Shown here piece after piece: positions 22,080 through 30,095 of a DNA stretch of 64,000 nucleotides. A program made the position numbers and the translations under genes. The DNA comes from Halorientalis sp. LT38 (GTDB taxonomy: Archaea; Halobacteriota; Halobacteria; Halobacteriales; Haloarculaceae), in NCBI RefSeq assembly GCF_037031225.1, contig NZ_JAYEZN010000001.1, positions 2,604,001 to 2,668,000 on the forward strand, given 5' to 3'. The notes beneath the pieces were generated by a model. It did not search any database. It had not been told where the DNA came from and saw nothing but the letters and a program-made list of their open reading frames with translations. The first letter of the stretch is position 1, and every line of letters starts with the position of its first letter.

Positions 22080-23315
22080 ATGAAGGAATCTCGAAAATAC
22101 GTAAACAGGCGTAGCGTTCTCGGGTCGATCGGCGCGGGCAGCGCCGTGGGACTGGCTGGCTGTCTCGGCGGCGGTGGTGGCGGCGGCAGCGAAGACGCGA
22201 TCACGGTCGGCCTGCAGGCCGACCTCACGGGACCGCTCTCGACGTACGGGTTCTGGTTTCGGCGCGTGCTGGAAGCGTACGTAGACGAGATCAACGAGGA
22301 CGGCGGCATCGACGGCCGCGAGGTCGAACTGGCCATCGAGGACACCGAGACAAACGCGGAGACCGGTGGGCAGGTGTTCCGCCGACTCGCCCAGCAGGAA
22401 GACGTCGACTTCGTCATCGGCTCCTTTTCCTCGGGGGTCAACATCGCCACGATCCCGCTGGCCAAGCAGATGCAGGTGCCGTACTTCCCGGCCGGGTCTG
22501 CGCCGTCGACCACCGGCGAGGACGGCAACCGCTGGACGATCCGGACCGCACACGACATCACCCAGAACGCGGCCCTGGGCGTCGAGTGGGGGCTCGAGAA
22601 CCTAGGGACGAACTGGACGATCATCTACCAGGACTACGCGTTCGGCCAGCAGTGGCGGGACGCGATTCAGGAGGTCATGGGCGACGAGGGTGAGATCCTG
22701 GAGACGATCGGCGTCCCCGTCGGCGAGAGCGACCTCAACTCCTATCTCAACGGGGTCCCCGAGGAGACGGACGTCCTGTTCAACGCGCTGATCCTGCCGT
22801 CCTCGATCAGCTTCCTGAAACAGAGCGCGGACCTGAACACCCCGGGCGCCCGCTTCGGCGACATCTCCGGGATCGAGGGCACGGACATCTCGGACATTCA
22901 GGACGCGGGGCAGGGCGCCTCCTTCATCACCGGGCTCCCGCCGAATCTGGACTCCGAGGGGAACAACCACCTGCGAGAGCTCGCGGACGTCGATGGCGCG
23001 AACGAGGCCCTCGTCCGGCAGTACTGGGTGGCCTACGAGTCGCTCTCCTTCATCCGCGAGGGCATCGAGGCCTCCGGCTGGAAGAGCCAGGAGGACCATC
23101 AGGCGTTCATCGAGTGGTTCGAGACCGGCCCGGCGGTCGAAGAGGGGATCGATTACCCCCAGGGTGACAAGTTCATCCGCGGTGAGGACCACCAGGCCTT
23201 CATGGACCGGTACATCACGCAGGTTTCGGGCGACGAACTCGAGATCGTCACGGAGATGGAACTGTCGGAGGCGCCGCTGCCCCCGAGGGCGAACCTGGCG
23301 GGCCAGGAGTTCTGA
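22080..23315 (+). CDS. ABC transporter substrate-binding lipoprotein, branched-chain amino acid/amide type (copy 2)
   Basis: 411 residues from the ATG at 22080 (MKESRKYVNRRSVLG). In-frame starts also exist at 22020 (GTG) and 22023 (ATG). A TATA-like TTTTATTG near 21995-22002 would put a leaderless start at 22020-22023, so the longer form (430-431 residues) is a real possibility. Twin-arginine motif NRRSVLG, lipobox LAGC and a Gly-rich linker precede the mature domain. The sequence runs parallel to copy 1 through most of its length (GLQADLTGPLSTYGFW, INEDGGIDGREVEL, DYAFGQQ, LAGQEF ending), indicating a tandem duplication. Differences in the middle domain suggest different ligands. Confidence 0.9.
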   Translation: MKESRKYVNRRSVLGSIGAGSAVGLAGCLGGGGGGGSEDAITVGLQADLTGPLSTYGFWFRRVLEAYVDEINEDGGIDGREVELAIEDTETNAETGGQVFRRLAQQEDVDFVIGSFSSGVNIATIPLAKQMQVPYFPAGSAPSTTGEDGNRWTIRTAHDITQNAALGVEWGLENLGTNWTIIYQDYAFGQQWRDAIQEVMGDEGEILETIGVPVGESDLNSYLNGVPEETDVLFNALILPSSISFLKQSADLNTPGARFGDISGIEGTDISDIQDAGQGASFITGLPPNLDSEGNNHLRELADVDGANEALVRQYWVAYESLSFIREGIEASGWKSQEDHQAFIEWFETGPAVEEGIDYPQGDKFIRGEDHQAFMDRYITQVSGDELEIVTEMELSEAPLPPRANLAGQEF

Positions 23316-23379
23316 CCGGCCCGACGCTGGTTGCTGGCACCGATAGAACGAACACGGTCGGCTGCGACCCACCGAACGA

Positions 23380-24270
23380 ATGGTCGAACTTCTCGGTCCC
23401 GGTCTGGCAGTCGCGGCCGCACTGGCCCTGGCGATCCAGGTCGGCTGCGTCCGCGTCGGGACGGACAGCGGTCGGTCCAACGACGCGCTGATCGTCGTCC
23501 TGCTGGTCAACATCGCCGTTCTGGTCCCGGTCGCGCTCGTCGTCGGCTACCCGGACTATACCCTCCCGAGAAACGCACTGCTCGCGTTCGCCGCGGCCGG
23601 ACTCGTGGGGACGATGATGGGCCGGGCCTTCGAGTACGCGGGCATCGAGAAGATCGGCGCGAGCCGGTCGGAACCGATCAAGGCCTCCCAGCCGCTCCAC
23701 GCGGCCGTCCTCGCCGTGCTGGTCCTGGGGGAGACGCTGACGCCGCTGATGGGCGTCGGCACGGTGCTCGTCGTGGTCGGCGTGGCCGTCATCTCCTGGG
23801 AGAGCCGCAGTTCCGCGGACGGTCTCGAGTCGATCTCCTGGTCCTATCTCGCGTTACCGCTCGCCTCCGCGTTCCTGTACGGCATCGAGCCCATCTTCGC
23901 CAAGGTCGGGCTGGCGACCGGCACCTCGCCGTTCGTCGGGCTGGGCGTCAAGACCGTGGCGGCGACGGTCGCCTTCTACGCGTACCTGCGGTACCGCGGT
24001 GCGCTCCCGAAACGAAGCGTCTTCGGGTCGGGGAACACGAAGTGGTACGTCGCGGCCGGCCTCGCCAACACCGCGTTCCTGCTCAGCTACTACGCGGCGC
24101 TGGCGGTCGCGCCCGTCGTGCTGGTCCAGCCCGTCCTGCAGACGAGCCCGCTGTTCGTCATCCTCATCTCGTACGTCTTCCTCCAGCGGCTCGAACGCGT
24201 CACCTGGAAACTCGTCGTCGCGGCCACCGTGGTCGCGCTCGGTGCGGGCCTGGTCGCGCTGCAGGTCTGA
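23380..24270 (+). CDS. EamA/DMT-family transporter
   Basis: 296 residues with ten predicted helices in two EamA repeats. Recognisable spots are the first repeat end GEKIGASRSEPIKASQPLH region and the matching VAPVVLVQPVLQTSPLFV segment in the second. It follows the second binding protein by 64 bases on the same strand. It could export or import a metabolite of the island pathway, but the family has very broad substrates. Ends seven bases before the convergent PF06684 gene. Confidence 0.9.
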   Translation: MVELLGPGLAVAAALALAIQVGCVRVGTDSGRSNDALIVVLLVNIAVLVPVALVVGYPDYTLPRNALLAFAAAGLVGTMMGRAFEYAGIEKIGASRSEPIKASQPLHAAVLAVLVLGETLTPLMGVGTVLVVVGVAVISWESRSSADGLESISWSYLALPLASAFLYGIEPIFAKVGLATGTSPFVGLGVKTVAATVAFYAYLRYRGALPKRSVFGSGNTKWYVAAGLANTAFLLSYYAALAVAPVVLVQPVLQTSPLFVILISYVFLQRLERVTWKLVVAATVVALGAGLVALQV

Positions 24271-24276
24271 GCCCGC

Positions 24277-24846
24277 TCAGTCCTCGAGTTCGTCGATTTG
24301 CAGCCCACCGATACGCGGGTGCGGTCGGCCGCCGTCGGTCGCGACGACGATCAAGACGAGTTCGTCGGCCGCGGGCGCGTCCTCGATCCGGACCGGCATC
24401 GCGTCGTAGTGGGTCCGGACGTAGGCCTCGTCCTTGTAGTGGGTCGGGACGTCGAGGCAGGTCCCGGGGCCGCCGCGTTTCTTCGCGCTGGGGATGATGG
24501 CCTCGCCGCCGCCGACCGCTTCCCGCAGCGGCGTCCCGAGTTCGGGGTGGAGCATCGCCGCGACGTGTTCGAGTTCGCCCTCGGTGCCGACGATCCCGCC
24601 CTTCCCGTAGCCTTCGACCGTCTCCGGGCCACCGAGCCTGTCCACGGCCGCCGTTGCGAGCCGCCCGCCCAGGTCTGCGCCCCACTCGGTGAGCAGCGAC
24701 AGGTCCTCCTGCCACTCACCGGCGTAGGGGTTGTCGATCACGGCCGCCGCGGCCGCCTTCGTGACCGGGTCGGCGAGCGCTCGCTCGCCGTCGCGGTAGG
24801 TCGTCGATTCGATCACCGTCTGCGTTCTGATCGTTGGGTCGGTCAT
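24277..24846 (-). CDS. amino acid synthesis family protein (PF06684/DUF1185)
   Basis: 189 residues from the ATG at 24846. The family pattern is clear: DPVTKAAAAAVIDNPYAGEW near residue 27, GGPETVEGYGKGGIVG, GELEHVAAMLHPELG, then GGGEAIIPSAKKRGGPGTCL and DGGRPHPRIGGL at the end. Members occur widely in bacterial catabolic clusters but no reaction is firmly established to my knowledge. It overlaps the enamidase-like gene by four bases, so the two are co-translated. That pairing suggests a role in the same hydrolytic step, possibly as a second hydrolase or an isomerase. Confidence 0.85.
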   Translation of the reverse strand: MTDPTIRTQTVIESTTYRDGERALADPVTKAAAAAVIDNPYAGEWQEDLSLLTEWGADLGGRLATAAVDRLGGPETVEGYGKGGIVGTEGELEHVAAMLHPELGTPLREAVGGGEAIIPSAKKRGGPGTCLDVPTHYKDEAYVRTHYDAMPVRIEDAPAADELVLIVVATDGGRPHPRIGGLQIDELED

Positions 24847-25988
24847 GACTGGTCGATGGTCGCGGTCGTCTTCGCGGGGGCGGTGTTCCGGCTCCCGTCG
24901 ACCAGGACGTCCCCGTCGACGAGTACGGCGTCGATCGCCGGGTAGGTGCCGGCGTCCAGTGCCTCGAGCGCCGTCTCGGCCTGACTCCCCTTCGGCGGTC
25001 CCATCAGCGTCAGGTCCGCCGGTCGGCCAGTCTCGATCCGGCCGGTGTCGAGGCCGTGGTGTCGGGCCGTGGTGCCGGTGGCGAGACAGAGGATCTCCTC
25101 GGGGGCGACCTCGGTCATCCCACAGAGCGTCGCGGCCTCCAGCAGGACGCCCAGCGGGGTCACGCCCGTTCCAGAGGGGGTGTCGGTGCCCAGCTGGACG
25201 CGGTCGAGTTCGTCCCGGTCGGCGGCCATCTCCAGCACGTCGACGGCGACGCGCTGGTTGCCCGCCAGCACCAGGTCGAGGACGATGTCGGTCTCGGTGA
25301 CCAGTTTCGCCACCTCGTCGTCGGGGACGGGCGTCGGGCCGCCGTTGACGTGGGCGGCGATATCGGGGCCGACGTCGACGAACATCTCGGCGTCGGTCGA
25401 CTTCACGCCGGGGAGGCTCGTGCCGCCGCAGTGCATCAGGACGATCATGTCCCGCTCGTGGCCCCAGGCGACGAGGTTCCGGGCGCGTTCGCGGTCCTCG
25501 ACCGGCATCAGGAACTTCAGGCGCTCGACGCCTTCTTGATGGACGTCCTCGACGTCGGCCTCGGTCATCTCGCCGTCGAGGATCAGCGTGCCGCCCCGTA
25601 CTTTGACGCCGCCCGGGCGCTCGTTGGCGAGGGACTTCCGGGCGAGCGTGGCGAGCGATTTCGCGCTCTCGACGTCGTCCGGCCGGCCGGGGAGGTGCGG
25701 TTCCCCGTTCGAGATCATCGAGGTGATCCCGCCGTGCAGGTAGCTCTCGCACCAGCCGAGCGTCCGTTGCCGGGGCGTGTAGTCGCCGAACACCGGGTGG
25801 ACGTGCGAGTCGATCAGTCCGGGCGTCAAGGTGAGACCGCTCGCGTCGATCGTCTCGTCCGCTGTCGTCGTCGTGGCGCCCAGTTCCCGGATCTCGCCGT
25901 CTTCCAGATAGACCGACTCGACGTCGATCACCGGTTCCTCGAGGCGACCGGTGACGACACGGCCCAGGTTCGTGACGAGCGTGCTCAC
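24843..25988 (-). CDS. enamidase-like amidohydrolase
   Basis: 381 residues, amidohydrolase superfamily. Metal ligands in order: His62/His64 in DSHVHP, His186 in MHCGGTS, His213 in AAHVNGGP and Asp269 in GTDTPSGTG. Long stretches recall enamidase of Eubacterium barkeri, which opens 6-oxo-1,4,5,6-tetrahydronicotinate to 2-formylglutarate and ammonia: TPRQRTLG, LHGGITSMISNGEPHLPGRP, NGGPTP, DTPSGTGVTPLGVL and SRNTAPAK near the end. The bridging Glu of the bacterial enzyme appears to be replaced by Lys158 (RLKFLM), which might be carboxylated. It is the middle gene of a cupin-enamidase-PF06684 operon with four-base overlaps. Confidence 0.85.
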   Translation of the reverse strand: MSTLVTNLGRVVTGRLEEPVIDVESVYLEDGEIRELGATTTTADETIDASGLTLTPGLIDSHVHPVFGDYTPRQRTLGWCESYLHGGITSMISNGEPHLPGRPDDVESAKSLATLARKSLANERPGGVKVRGGTLILDGEMTEADVEDVHQEGVERLKFLMPVEDRERARNLVAWGHERDMIVLMHCGGTSLPGVKSTDAEMFVDVGPDIAAHVNGGPTPVPDDEVAKLVTETDIVLDLVLAGNQRVAVDVLEMAADRDELDRVQLGTDTPSGTGVTPLGVLLEAATLCGMTEVAPEEILCLATGTTARHHGLDTGRIETGRPADLTLMGPPKGSQAETALEALDAGTYPAIDAVLVDGDVLVDGSRNTAPAKTTATIDQS

Positions 25989-26374
25989 GACTCCTGCACC
26001 TCCCGATCGCGGATCGCTTCCTCCGGGCCCTGGGGTGCGAAGATCCAGAGCTTCCGGAGCGGTCCGGACCCGACGTTGACGTGCCTGTGATGGACGCCCG
26101 GGGGGATCACGGCCGCCTGGCCCGCGGTGAGACCGTGGGTCTCCTCGTCGGTGACGATCTCCGCCTCGCCCTCGAGGACGTAGACGATCTCCTCGACCTC
26201 GCGCACGTGTCGCGAGCCTTCGGCGCCCGGTTCGAAGGTGACGACGCCGACGCTCACGTTCTCGACGCCGACGGTCTCGTCGGCGACGATCTGGCTGGCG
26301 AACTCGCCGCCCCCGAATCGGGGGAGGTCGGCGGTGTCCCGGACGACGATCCCCGCGTCTGTGTCGTCGGTCAC
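25985..26374 (-). CDS. cupin-domain protein
   Basis: 129 residues from the GTG at 26374 (TDDTDAGIVVRD). A single cupin barrel: motif 1 PGAEGSRHVREVEEIVYVLEGEAE with His/Glu ligands, and motif 2 PPGVHHRHVN. It could be a dioxygenase-like metal enzyme or a small-molecule-binding regulator. Its start is unusual: an ATG at 26412 opens a 13-codon mini-ORF whose TGA overlaps this GTG. A start at 26461 in the same frame would include the promoter region, so I reject it. First gene of the operon with the enamidase. Confidence 0.8.
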   Translation of the reverse strand: MTDDTDAGIVVRDTADLPRFGGGEFASQIVADETVGVENVSVGVVTFEPGAEGSRHVREVEEIVYVLEGEAEIVTDEETHGLTAGQAAVIPPGVHHRHVNVGSGPLRKLWIFAPQGPEEAIRDREVQES

Positions 26375-26412
26375 GGTCGATCGCCCTCGTCGAAACTGTA
26401 TTGGTAACTCAT
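26371..26412 (-). other. leaderless 13-codon mini-ORF overlapping the cupin start
   Basis: ATG at 26412 encodes MSYQYSFDEGDRP and ends with TGA at 26373-26371; the GTG of the cupin gene starts one base earlier (GTGA overlap). The TATA box at 26441-26448 puts the transcript start close to this ATG, so ribosomes would translate the mini-ORF first. Either a coupled leader peptide or, less likely, an N-terminus joined by frameshifting. Confidence 0.35.
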
Positions 26413-26440
26413 ACCACGGGGCGACGTTTCGGGAGACGGG

Positions 26441-26448
26441 ATATATAG
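26441..26448 (-). promoter_or_regulatory. TATA box of the cupin-enamidase operon
   Basis: TATATAT core on the minus strand, about 32 bases before the mini-ORF ATG at 26412. Confidence 0.5.
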
Positions 26449-26549
26449 CTTGTCCGTGCACCGGCCGGTACCGACGGTGGCGGCGTCGGTCGGCCGAACC
26501 CGGCCGAGGGCGGCCGGGACCGTTCAGTTGACCTGCGCTTCCAGCAACC

Positions 26550-26556
26550 TTTATAC
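26550..26556 (+). promoter_or_regulatory. TATA box of the Liv transporter operon
   Basis: TTTATAC, centred about 33 bases before the ATG of the mini-ORF at 26586; the permease start at 26725 lies 170 bases downstream. Confidence 0.45.
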
Positions 26557-26585
26557 CACCGGCGTTGAAACTACTCGATCAAGTC

Positions 26586-26723
26586 ATGAGAGTGCATCCC
26601 ACTGGCAGGTGTGTCACGAGCAGGTGCCGCGTACGTGGACGAGGCCGCGAACTTCCGTCGAGAACTCGCCCGTCGTCGGCGGGGATTCGCGTGGCGGGCC
26701 CATCGCCCGCTGGCACCTACTAG
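26586..26723 (+). other. possible 45-codon leader ORF before livH
   Basis: ATG at 26586 lies at the distance from the TATA box expected for a leaderless start, and the frame runs to TAG at 26721-26723, one base before the permease ATG at 26725. The product would be Arg-rich (MRVHPTGRCVTSRCRVRGRG at its start), unlike haloarchaeal proteins, so it is more likely a regulatory leader than a protein gene, or chance. Confidence 0.25.
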
Positions 26724-26724
26724 A

Positions 26725-27591
26725 ATGGCGCTGGAAAGTGACCTCGCGGTGGCGATCCTGAACGGCGTCACCTGGGGGCTAATCGTGGCGCTGATCGCGC
26801 TCGGGCTCAACCTGATCTACGGGTTGCTCGAGATCGTCAACATGGCCCACGGCTCGCTGTACATGCTCGGTGCCGTCATCGGCTGGTTCGCCATCGACGC
26901 CACCGGGAGCTTCGCCGCGGCGCTGTTGATCGCGCCCCTCGCCGTGGGTGCGATCGGGATGACCGTCGAACGCGGGATCCTCCGGCCCATCGAGGACGAC
27001 CTCACGATTACGCTGATCGCGACGTTCGGGCTCCTGTTGATGTTCGACCAGCTGGCGCTGATGACGTTCGGCCCCGGCACCCGCTCGGTGTCGGCGCCCA
27101 TCGCCGGCACGGTCTCGTACGCCGGCATCTCCTACTCGCTGTACCGGCTGGTCGTCGGCGTGGTCTCGATCTTCCTGATGGCCTGTCTGTACCTGTTCCT
27201 CTTCCGGACCCGGTACGGGACCTGGATGCGGGGCGTCCGTCAGGACCGCGAGACCGCCAGCGCGCTGGGGATCCCCACCTCGAAGGTGTACGTCTTCACG
27301 TTCGGCCTCGGCGCGTTCCTCGCGGCGCTGGCCGGCGTGTTGCTGGCGCCGATCGTCAGCGTGGGCCACCTGATGGGGCTCGACATCCTCGCGGTGGCCT
27401 TCATGGTCGTGATCGTCGGCGGCCTGGGCTCCCTGCGTGGCGTCCTCGTCGCCAGCCTGATATACGCACTCGTCGAGAACGTTAGTACCCTATTCATGAC
27501 GCCAGTCGAAGCGCGCATCCTGACCTTCGCGCTCATGATCTCGTTCGTGTTGATTCGTCCCGACGGCATCTTCCGGGGTGCGTCCGCATGA
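26725..27591 (+). CDS. livH: branched-chain amino acid-type ABC transporter permease LivH
   Basis: 288 residues from the ATG at 26725. An in-frame start at 26611 would add an Arg-rich leader that looks non-coding. About eight hydrophobic helices; the LivH signature region is NLIYGLLEIVNMAHGSLYML near residue 30, and VVGGLGSLRGVLVASL near residue 230 matches the cytoplasmic loop that contacts the ATPases. With LivM it forms the channel of the uptake system for the two binding proteins. Its stop overlaps the livM start (ATGA). Confidence 0.93.
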   Translation: MALESDLAVAILNGVTWGLIVALIALGLNLIYGLLEIVNMAHGSLYMLGAVIGWFAIDATGSFAAALLIAPLAVGAIGMTVERGILRPIEDDLTITLIATFGLLLMFDQLALMTFGPGTRSVSAPIAGTVSYAGISYSLYRLVVGVVSIFLMACLYLFLFRTRYGTWMRGVRQDRETASALGIPTSKVYVFTFGLGAFLAALAGVLLAPIVSVGHLMGLDILAVAFMVVIVGGLGSLRGVLVASLIYALVENVSTLFMTPVEARILTFALMISFVLIRPDGIFRGASA

Positions 27592-28655
27592 GCCGCACCT
27601 TCGAGACGCCGCTGGGCACGCTAACGGCGAAACACGGCGGCTTGATCGTCCTCGCGATCATCGCCGTGATCTTCCCCTTCACCGTCGGGAACTTCCTGTT
27701 GTTCCTGGCGGCGTCGATCCTCGCGCTGGGGCTGTACGGTGCCTCGTTCGACCTGATATACGGCTACACGGGGCTGTTGACGTTCGGCCACGCCGTCTTC
27801 TACGGCGTGGGCGCCTACGCGGCCACCTTCGCGATCCAGGACCACGGGCAGGGCATCCTCACCGCCATGCTCGTCGGATTCATCCTCACCGCGATCATCG
27901 CCGTCGGCATCGGCCTCATCGCCATCCGGGTCAGTTCACACGGGTTCGTCATCGTCACGATCCTGATCGTGCTGATCGCGAACCTCGCCGCGGTGAGCAT
28001 GACGGCGATCACCGGCGGTACCGACGGGGTCAGCGTCATGCTCCCCGAATTCACCGTCCCGGCCCTCGGGGAGTTCACGATGTTCGACCCGATGTTCAGG
28101 TACTTCTTCGTCCTGGCAGTGGTCGCCGTGTCGCTGCTGGCCATGAACCGGCTCGTGAACTCGCCGATCGGTCTCGTCTTCCGGATGATCCGCGACAACG
28201 AACAGCGCGCGAAGATGCTCGGCTACAACGTCACCACCTACAAGCTGATCGCCTTCAGCGTCAGCGGGGCCTTCGCCGGCCTGGCGGGCGTGCTGAGCAT
28301 GTACGTCACCGGCTTCGTGAGCGCGTCGCACTTCAGCCTCATCGTCTCCGGCGACGCGGTGATCTTCACGCTGGTCGGCGGCCGCGCGACGCTGATCGGT
28401 GCCATCTTCGGGGCGATCCTGATCGAGGGCGCCTCGAACTTCGTGAGCGGGTTCACTGACGCCTACCCGCTGATCATCGGTGGACTCCTGCTGTTCACGG
28501 TGATCTTCGAGCCCGAGGGCCTGGTCGGGATGTTCGACCGGATCCGCGACGCCCTGGGCGACCGCGGCCTGCTGTCCGGGTCGGACGACGAGGAGTCGTC
28601 GCCCGAACCCGACGCCGATCCCAACCCGGCCCAGGAGGTGACGACCGATGAATGA
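27588..28655 (+). CDS. livM: branched-chain amino acid-type ABC transporter permease LivM
   Basis: 355 residues, about ten hydrophobic helices and a hydrophilic acidic tail of about 35 residues (after FDRIRDALGDRG). Family landmarks are GYTGLLTFGHAVFYGVGAYA near residue 60 and the GVLSMYVTGFVS and VGGRATLIGAIFG segments near residues 235-270. The stop lies eight bases inside livG. The gene order H-M-G-F is the standard Liv order. Confidence 0.93.
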   Translation: MSRTFETPLGTLTAKHGGLIVLAIIAVIFPFTVGNFLLFLAASILALGLYGASFDLIYGYTGLLTFGHAVFYGVGAYAATFAIQDHGQGILTAMLVGFILTAIIAVGIGLIAIRVSSHGFVIVTILIVLIANLAAVSMTAITGGTDGVSVMLPEFTVPALGEFTMFDPMFRYFFVLAVVAVSLLAMNRLVNSPIGLVFRMIRDNEQRAKMLGYNVTTYKLIAFSVSGAFAGLAGVLSMYVTGFVSASHFSLIVSGDAVIFTLVGGRATLIGAIFGAILIEGASNFVSGFTDAYPLIIGGLLLFTVIFEPEGLVGMFDRIRDALGDRGLLSGSDDEESSPEPDADPNPAQEVTTDE

Positions 28656-29394
28656 GACCGTCCTCCGGACGGACGGCCTGACCCGCAAGTTCGGCCAGCT
28701 GGTGGCCGTCAACGACGTCGACCTCGAGATCTACGAGGGCGAGATCCGCGGCCTGATCGGCCCGAACGGCGCCGGGAAGACGACCGTCTTCAACATGCTC
28801 TCGGGGATGCTCGAACCCACCTCGGGCGAGATCTGGTTCAACGAGGAGGAGATCACGCACATGCCGCCGCACAAGATCACCTCCCGCGGGATGGCGCTCG
28901 CGTTCCAGATCACGAGCATCTTCCCCGAACTCACGGTCACGGAGAACGTCCTCGGCGCGCTCAACGGGCAAAAGCGGTTCCTGAGCCCGCTCGAACGGTA
29001 CGGCGACGACGAGGACGGAATCGCACGCGCGATGGACATCCTCGACCGCGTCGGGCTGGCCGAACACGCCGAGGAGACGGCGGAGAACCTCTCCCACGGG
29101 GACCAGAAGGTCCTCGAGATGGCGCTGGCGCTGGCGGGCGATCCGGAACTGCTACTGCTGGACGAACCGGCCGCGGGGCTCTCGGCCAGCGAGACCCGGA
29201 CCGTGGTCGACCTGCTCGAGGAACTCCGCGGGGAGATTACGATCATGCTCATCGAACACGACATGGACCTGGTGATGGAACTGGTCGACAACCTGACCGT
29301 GCTCCACCACGGCGAGATCATCGCCGAGGGATCGCCGGCCGAGATCAAGGCGAACGAACAGGTGCAAGAAGTCTACTTCGGGAGGGAGTACTGA
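28648..29394 (+). CDS. livG: branched-chain amino acid-type ABC transporter ATP-binding protein LivG
   Basis: 248 residues. Walker A GPNGAGKTTVF near residue 37, signature NLSHGDQKVLEMALAL (SHGDQ is the LivG variant of the ABC signature), Walker B LLLLDEPAAGLS and the switch His in IEHDM. A strong ribosome-binding site GGAGGTGA (28634-28641) lies six bases before the ATG at 28648, inside the end of livM. The C-terminal tail with EVYFGREY is typical of LivG. Confidence 0.95.
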   Translation: MNETVLRTDGLTRKFGQLVAVNDVDLEIYEGEIRGLIGPNGAGKTTVFNMLSGMLEPTSGEIWFNEEEITHMPPHKITSRGMALAFQITSIFPELTVTENVLGALNGQKRFLSPLERYGDDEDGIARAMDILDRVGLAEHAEETAENLSHGDQKVLEMALALAGDPELLLLDEPAAGLSASETRTVVDLLEELRGEITIMLIEHDMDLVMELVDNLTVLHHGEIIAEGSPAEIKANEQVQEVYFGREY

Positions 29395-30095
29395 TGCTCG
29401 AAGTCGACTCCATCAACACGTTCTACGGCAAGAGCCACATCCTCCACGACGTGAGCTTCGAGGCCGGGGCCGACGAGGTGGTCGCACTGCTGGGCCGCAA
29501 CGGCGTCGGCAAGACCACGACCATGAAGTCCGTCATCGGCCTGACGCCGCCGCAATCCGGCACCGTACGCTTCGAGGGCGAGGTCGTCTCCGGCGACTCG
29601 CCGAGCTCGATCGCCAACCGGGGGATCGGCTACGTCCCCCAGGACCGGGGTATGTTCCCGGAGCTGACCGTCGAGGAGAACCTGACGATGGGGCTCGGGA
29701 CGGCCAAGCGCGACGAGACGATCATGGCGGAGATCTTCGATCGGTTCCCCCGCGTCGAGGAGCGCATGCACCAGAAGGCGGGGACCCTCTCCGGCGGCGA
29801 ACAGCAGATGGTGGCGATGGCCCGCGCACTGATGCGCGACCCGAAGCTCGTCCTGATGGACGAGCCCACCGAGGGGCTGATGCCCTCGCTGATCCCCGAG
29901 ATCGCCGATATCACCGAGGAGATCGCCGACTCGGGGTACAGCATCGTCATCGTCGAACAGAACGTCGACCTGGTGCTCGACATCGCCGACCGGATCTACC
30001 TGATGGACAACGGCCGGATCCACGAGCAGGCGACGCCCGCGGACCTGCGCGACGACGAAACGATCCTCGAAAAGTACCTCGGAGTTGGTATCTAA
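29394..30095 (+). CDS. livF: branched-chain amino acid-type ABC transporter ATP-binding protein LivF
   Basis: 233 residues. Walker A GRNGVGKTTTM near residue 36, Q-loop PQDRGMFPELTVEENL, signature LSGGEQQMVAMARAL, Walker B LVLMDEPTEGL and the switch His replaced by Gln (VEQNVDLVL), the usual LivF pattern. The ATG at 29394 shares its first base with the livG stop. A GGGAGG stretch lies just upstream. Second ATPase of the uptake system. Confidence 0.95.
   Translation: MLEVDSINTFYGKSHILHDVSFEAGADEVVALLGRNGVGKTTTMKSVIGLTPPQSGTVRFEGEVVSGDSPSSIANRGIGYVPQDRGMFPELTVEENLTMGLGTAKRDETIMAEIFDRFPRVEERMHQKAGTLSGGEQQMVAMARALMRDPKLVLMDEPTEGLMPSLIPEIADITEEIADSGYSIVIVEQNVDLVLDIADRIYLMDNGRIHEQATPADLRDDETILEKYLGVGI

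Larger units (their letters stand above)
26375..26724. other. divergent promoter region between the cupin operon and the Liv transporter operon
   Basis: 350 bases without a large gene. It holds a TATA box for the minus-strand cupin operon (ATATATAG, 26441-26448) and one for the plus-strand transporter operon (TTTATAC, 26550-26556), plus a mini-ORF after each. Next to the first box, CGTTTC and GAGACG (about 26425-26438) form an imperfect inverted pair resembling the repeat at 14224-14242. Confidence 0.5.
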
